A stretch of DNA of 9,200 nucleotides. Origin: Anaerolineae bacterium. Lineage in GTDB: Bacteria > Chloroflexota > Anaerolineae > B4-G1 > SLSP01. The notes below the pieces were generated by a model. It was not told the DNA's origin, made no database searches, and saw nothing but the letters and a program-made list of their open reading frames with translations. Below, in pieces: positions 7,120 to 9,200 of this stretch (position 1 is its first letter; each line of letters opens with the position of its first letter). Where the stretch lies: contig JAFGNI010000130.1 of the NCBI GenBank assembly GCA_016927095.1, forward strand, positions 1-9,200, given 5' to 3'. Made by a program: the position numbers and the translations under genes.

Positions 7120-7830
7120 ATGGACTGGGTAACAGCTCTGATTGCTGCCGGCGTTGGCTACCTTACCGGTTCGATCTCATTTGCCCGTATCATCATGCGC
7201 GTCGTCGCGCCGGGTCAGGAACTTACCGGCATCGAGTTTGGTGAGCCTGGAGAACAGCGGCACGTTGATGCCATCAGTGGCACGGCGGTCTCGATGACAC
7301 TGGGTCCGAAGTACGGGGGCTTGACCGCCATTCTCGACATTCTGAAAGTCGCGCTCCCCGCCCTGGCCTTCAGATTGCTCTTCCCGGACCAGCCCTACTT
7401 CCTGATCTCCGCTGCCCTTGGGCTCATTGGTCACAACTGGCCGATCTACTACAGGTTCCGAGGGGGGCGAGGGCTTTCGGCTATCTACGCAGGATACCTG
7501 GTGCTCGACTTCTGGGGTACCCTGATCACCGCCGTCGTCGGCATGCTCCTGGGCGTGGTCGTGCTGAAAATGGTCTATGTCTCATACCTTGCCGGCTTGT
7601 GGCTCATGATTCCCTGGATCTGGTTCCGGACCCACAACCTCGCCTATCTCGGCTATGTCCTCTACACCAACGCGGTCTTCGTCCTGGTCCTGGTCCCCGA
7701 GATCAAAAAGACGATGCAGGAGCGTCAGGAGGGTAAGGACAAAGGCTTCTCAGATTCCATGGATATCACACCTATGGGCAAGATGATCACGCGGTTGGCG
7801 ACGCGCCTTGGGCTGCTGCGCAAGCAGTAA
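7120..7830 (+). CDS. PlsY-like (glycerol-3-phosphate acyltransferase family) membrane protein
   Basis: A 236-residue integral membrane protein, slightly longer than typical PlsY (about 200). Recognisable PlsY features are the N-terminal GYLTGSISFARII (13-25), LGPKYGGLTAILDILK (61-76) and the GHNWPIYYRFRGGRG block (104-118). Hydrophobic segments lie at about 4-26, 66-88, 94-110, 121-168 and 174-193, with a polar, charged tail (195-236). True PlsY uses acyl-phosphate to acylate glycerol-3-phosphate. Here the loop that normally reads like GN-x-GATN-x-x-R is AISGTAVSMTLG (51-62), lacking the conserved Asn and Arg, so the acyl acceptor may differ. I chose the ATG at 7120 because GAGAGGAAGGG (7103-7113) precedes it; an earlier ATG at 7063 lies inside the dikinase gene. 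The 19-nt gap implies co-transcription with the dikinase-like gene. Family membership is likely; activity on glycerol-3-phosphate is doubtful. Confidence 0.78.
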   Translation: MDWVTALIAAGVGYLTGSISFARIIMRVVAPGQELTGIEFGEPGEQRHVDAISGTAVSMTLGPKYGGLTAILDILKVALPALAFRLLFPDQPYFLISAALGLIGHNWPIYYRFRGGRGLSAIYAGYLVLDFWGTLITAVVGMLLGVVVLKMVYVSYLAGLWLMIPWIWFRTHNLAYLGYVLYTNAVFVLVLVPEIKKTMQERQEGKDKGFSDSMDITPMGKMITRLATRLGLLRKQ

Positions 7831-7837
7831 TCCTGAG

Positions 7838-8566
7838 ATGGCGGAACCGGTTGTCATCCTGGGCGGATTCCTCAGTTATGACCTTCTCTATGCTGCTATG
7901 GCGGAGGCGCTGGAAACGATATCTGGCGCGGAGGTGGTCATCGTCGAGACGCGTTCCCTCGACTGGCTGGGTGCCGCCCTGCCACTGGGCTGGCGCCCGC
8001 TCCTAGACAAACTCCACAGGGCCGTCCAGGCCGCAACATCCACCTCGCCCACGGGCAAAGTCACGCTCGTCGCGCACAGTGCGGGCGGCGTTCTGAGCCG
8101 GATCTACCTAAGCCCTCAGCCCTTCTTGGGCAAGGCCTACAGCGGTCTGGACACTGTCTCGCAGGTCATCACGTTGGGGAGCCCCCACGACGGTGGGGGC
8201 AAGCTCATCTACGGCGGCGTGATGTCCCGGTGGGCCAACCGGCGCTACCCTGGCGCCTACTTCGATGAACGTGTCAGCTACGTGTCCGTCGCGGGCAGCT
8301 CGCTCTGTGGCAACCTCCAGGGCTCTCGTCGGGAGCGACAGGCCTACCGGCTCTACAAGGACATGATCGGTGAGGGCGAGGTCTGCGGTGACGGCGTCGT
8401 GCCCGTGCCGAGTGCCGTCCTACCGGGTTCCCACGTCCTTGTGCTGCCCGGCGTCGGCCACTTCTCGGGCTTCGGCCCCACCTGGTACGGCGATGAGAAC
8501 GTGGTTCGCCGCTGGTGGGAGGAAGCGTCGAAGGTGCGGCCCCAGGCCCCCGCCACCGCTTCGTAG
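7838..8566 (+). CDS. Alpha/beta-hydrolase, lipase/esterase-like (PGAP1/EstA-type)
   Basis: A 242-residue alpha/beta-hydrolase without a signal peptide, so probably cytosolic or loosely membrane-associated. Visible features are strand and oxyanion region PVVILGGF (4-11), nucleophile elbow VAHSAGG with Ser81, ITLGSPHDGG (111-120), and candidate acid Asp185 in CGDGVVP and His208 in GVGHFSGFG. The TLGSPH element after the elbow is typical of lipase-like and PGAP1-type hydrolases that cleave lipid or other carboxylic esters. The ATG at 7838 lies 7 nt after the PlsY-like stop and has no strong Shine-Dalgarno sequence, suggesting translational coupling; an upstream TTG (7808) would add ten unconserved-looking residues and overlap the previous gene. 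It is the last gene of the dikinase/PlsY-like unit, followed by a strong hairpin. The substrate is unknown. Confidence 0.82.
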   Translation: MAEPVVILGGFLSYDLLYAAMAEALETISGAEVVIVETRSLDWLGAALPLGWRPLLDKLHRAVQAATSTSPTGKVTLVAHSAGGVLSRIYLSPQPFLGKAYSGLDTVSQVITLGSPHDGGGKLIYGGVMSRWANRRYPGAYFDERVSYVSVAGSSLCGNLQGSRRERQAYRLYKDMIGEGEVCGDGVVPVPSAVLPGSHVLVLPGVGHFSGFGPTWYGDENVVRRWWEEASKVRPQAPATAS

Positions 8567-8605
8567 CCGCCGTCCTAGCTGGGACGCTCTGAGCAGACCT
8601 TCTGT

Positions 8606-8637
8606 GCGCCCAAGGACCTTCCGCGGTCCTTGGGCGC
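8606..8637 (+). terminator. Strong hairpin downstream of the hydrolase gene (probable transcription end)
   Basis: GCGCCCAAGGACC (8606-8618) and GGTCCTTGGGCGC (8625-8637) form a perfect 13-bp stem with a 6-nt loop, 40 bp after the hydrolase stop. There is no T-tract after it, so it is not a classic intrinsic terminator; it could block 3'-exonucleases or assist another form of termination. A smaller hairpin (CGTCC/GGACG, 8571-8586) lies just before it. Confidence 0.6.
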
Positions 8638-8705
8638 TGCCGTTCGCCGCATAAACGCCAGTTCCAGACGACAAGAGACCACCAAACTACCCCATCTCGA
8701 CCTAA

Positions 8706-8807
8706 CCCTAGGGCTATCACATTTAGACCGGTCTGCGACATCGGCAGCGATGTTGGGCGGCTAGCCAAGGCCGATCTGCGGGCCCGCCGCCGCCGGGCCG
8801 GGTCGGC
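8706..8807. other. Palindrome-rich intergenic stretch with a possible operator
   Basis: This lies in the 415-bp gap between the hydrolase and the next gene (8567-8981), where I see no other gene. It holds CCCTAGGG (8706-8713), the perfect 10-bp palindrome AGACCGGTCT (8725-8734), an 8-bp stem CGACATCG/CGATGTTG with loop GCAG and one G-T pair (8736-8755), and a nested GC hairpin (GGCCCG 8781-8786 with CGGGCC 8794-8799, outer GCCGA 8770-8774 with TCGGC 8803-8807). AGACCGGTCT resembles sites bound by some TetR-family repressors; that link is inference. Confidence 0.4.
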
Positions 8808-8899
8808 TACCCGGCGTACATGACAGCCCATAGGCGGCATGATATCAGATGGGCAAATGCGACGGTCCTAGACTACTCTGTGGAGCCCGCACCTTCGTG

Positions 8900-8905
8900 T
8901 ATACT
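8900..8905 (+). promoter_or_regulatory. Candidate -10 box upstream of the AzlC-like gene
   Basis: TATACT in the context CGTGTATACTGTGAG, about 77 bp before the first ATG of the AzlC-like frame. It is the only good -10 match I found close upstream of the gene, but no clear -35 lies at the expected distance, so confidence is low. Confidence 0.25.
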
Positions 8906-8981
8906 GTGAGACGCACGGTCCCCCTCGCCATAGGCTTGACGCCGTGGAGCCAGACATGCCTGAAGCCCCTTGCCGGCTCTG

Positions 8982-9200
8982 ATGGCAGCACACATGAATG
9001 CAAGAATGTTAGGGAGCAGAAGAGCGGAAAGTCGCGACGTCGCAGTCCCCCCACCACGCTTCAGCGCCAAAGGTGCAAAGCGTGGCGTGCGACTGATCCT
9101 GCCGGTAGCGGCAAGCGTCTACGCCTACGGATCGGTCTACGGGGTCTTGGCGCGGCAGGCGGGCATGAGCCTGCCGGAAGCAACGCTGACCAGCAGCCTG
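8982..9200 (+). CDS. azlC: AzlC-family transporter, N-terminal part (branched-chain amino acid export), runs off window
   Basis: An open frame continues to the window end, giving 73 residues from the ATG at 8982. After a polar, basic stretch of about 30 residues it reads RGVRLILPVAASVYAYGSVY, then GVLARQAGMSLPEATLTSSL. This matches the AzlC start: a basic 'G-x-R' segment, TM1 beginning with Pro, the 'YG-x-x-(F/Y)G-x-LA' turn, then 'AG-x-S-x-x-EA-x-x-x-S'. AzlC with the small partner AzlD exports branched-chain amino acids or analogues across the cytoplasmic membrane; an azlD gene would be expected just downstream, outside the window. The start is uncertain: in-frame ATGs lie at 8982, 8994 and 9006, none with a clear Shine-Dalgarno sequence, and the frame is closed by a TGA at 8961. 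The N-terminal extension is longer than usual for the family, so a later start is possible. Confidence 0.75.
   Translation, partial: MAAHMNARMLGSRRAESRDVAVPPPRFSAKGAKRGVRLILPVAASVYAYGSVYGVLARQAGMSLPEATLTSSL

Noticed and set aside
8274..8840. Open frame of 188 codons antisense to the hydrolase end and spacer
   Set aside because: Arg/Pro/Ser-rich, no domain, and it runs through the catalytic region of the hydrolase gene and the strong hairpin.
8567..8981. Possible tRNA or small RNA in the right-hand spacer
   Set aside because: The hairpins do not combine into a cloverleaf and no conserved T-arm or anticodon arm was found.

Overview
The window is GC-rich, densely coding bacterial DNA. Several features fit a Chloroflexota-like bacterium: a weak lipobox on the membrane-fusion adaptor, an Ala/Glu-rich repeated adaptor coiled coil, a MacB-type permease, a stand-alone dikinase-like protein and a PlsY paralogue. 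This is an impression from protein style, not a proof; no marker gene is present.

Left end (1-1444): the C-terminus of an amino-acid-kinase-superfamily protein (+) converges on an iron-dependent alcohol dehydrogenase (-). Between them lie two inverted arrays of a G-rich heptamer (AAGGGAT). Each sits at the 3' end of one gene, and each can in principle form a G-quadruplex in that gene's transcript.

Middle (1445-4526): a 324-bp divergent spacer carries two TATAAT boxes on opposite strands, a perfect inverted repeat and three small hairpins. It leads into a two-gene efflux unit: a periplasmic adaptor (HlyD/RND-MFP type, probable lipoprotein) and a MacB/FtsX-type permease. No ATPase gene accompanies them in the window.

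Right-centre (4599-8566): a tight three-gene unit with gaps of 19 and 7 nt. It encodes (i) an 833-residue ATP-grasp/phosphohistidine protein with the architecture of rifampicin phosphotransferase or a truncated PEP synthase, (ii) a PlsY-like integral membrane acyltransferase homologue with a degraded substrate motif, and (iii) a small alpha/beta-hydrolase with an intact Ser-Asp-His triad. A 13-bp perfect hairpin follows. This unit is the best candidate here for an undescribed function; I infer a phosphoryl-transfer, acyl-transfer and acyl-hydrolysis module acting on an unknown lipid or small molecule.

Right end (8567-9200): a 415-bp palindrome-rich spacer, then the start of an AzlC-family (branched-chain amino acid exporter) gene that runs off the window. 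No tRNA, rRNA, CRISPR, insertion sequence or phage gene was seen.
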